22,095 nucleotides of DNA from a virus: positions 1-22,095 of the IMG/VR virus record IMGVR_UViG_3300042294_000235. One strand, written 5' to 3'. A program made the position numbers and the translations under genes. Numbering within the stretch: position 1 is the first letter of the stretch; every line of letters begins with the position of its first letter. The notes under the pieces are model-generated. The model saw nothing but the letters and a program-made list of their open reading frames with translations. It ran no database searches and had not been told where the DNA came from. Below are positions 21,890-22,095 of the stretch, piece after piece.

Positions 21890-22095
21890 TAAATGAAGAT
21901 GATGACAACGAAAAGGTAAATTTACCAGCGTTGGAATATGAAAAACAAATCGATAATATTATTGCTAAGGCTCATGATGATTCTGCAAGAAACGATTTCG
22001 AATCAGCAAGAGCTAATCTGTATGAAGTAATCTCAACAGGTCAAGAAGCAATAGATAAATTATCTGAGATTGCCAGTCAGTCTCAGCACCCACGT
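21886..22095 (+). CDS. 16: Small terminase subunit gp16 (3' end outside window)
   Basis: The first 70 residues are visible: MINEDDDNEKVNLPALEYEK, then DFESARANLYEVISTGQEAI, DKLSEIASQSQHPR. The acidic N-terminus and the 'D...R.NL...I..G..AI..L..IA..S.hPR' helix pair are the pattern of T4-like gp16, a ring-forming regulator that helps the gp17 motor start DNA packaging. Gene order (13-14-15-16) supports it. The ATG overlaps the gp15 stop (ATGA). The large terminase gp17 would be expected next, beyond the window. Confidence 0.85.
   Translation, partial: MINEDDDNEKVNLPALEYEKQIDNIIAKAHDDSARNDFESARANLYEVISTGQEAIDKLSEIASQSQHPR

Overview
The window is a structural-gene segment of a T4-like myovirus (contractile-tailed Caudoviricetes). 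The identification rests on the ordered genes for neck proteins gp13 and gp14, tail sheath stabiliser gp15 and the start of the small terminase gp16 at the right end, together with T4-type late promoter motifs (TATAAATA). Base composition is AT-leaning, and the fibre repertoire resembles that of aquatic T4-like phages (cyanophage/pelagiphage-type) more than the coliphage T4 set. The host cannot be read from the sequence. I saw no tRNA, rRNA, CRISPR array, integrase or insertion sequence.

Left and centre (1-17117): an adhesion cassette. Six large repetitive, beta-rich fibre genes (the first cut by the window edge) are rich in Asn, Thr, Ser, Val and Gly. They are interleaved with seven small genes of 59-125 codons and one 197-codon coiled-coil gene. 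The fibres share shaft modules: a 23-residue repeat around NAASHTVGTS, GIGTxxP repeats, YDSNNTAYYVD repeats and GKTEGNLNVN repeats. They differ at their heads and tips. The tips include a C1q-like jelly roll, a GTWTPT-type tip and an S74 intramolecular-chaperone peptidase domain. The cassette ends in a glycine-rich, gp38-like putative adhesin. Gene junctions are tight (TAATG overlaps, 3-40 nt gaps), as expected of co-transcribed late genes.

Middle right (17122-18890): one small gene on the opposite strand with its own perfect late promoter motif, then a two-gene unit with a 260-residue protein of unknown function and an SGNH/GDSL-like hydrolase.

Right (18939-22095): gp13, a free-standing GIY-YIG/NUMOD3 homing endonuclease, gp14, gp15 and partial gp16, all overlapping or separated by one base. 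The endonuclease sits exactly between gp13 and gp14. gp14 has no ATG, GTG or TTG at its conserved N-terminus and seems to start at ATT behind a strong GGGAGG Shine-Dalgarno site lying within the endonuclease's last codons. This is the most unusual feature of the window.

Together the genes build the tail fibres, fibre-tip adhesins and neck/tail junction of the virion and begin the DNA-packaging genes. Repeated DNA in the fibre genes is the likely substrate for recombination that diversifies receptor binding.
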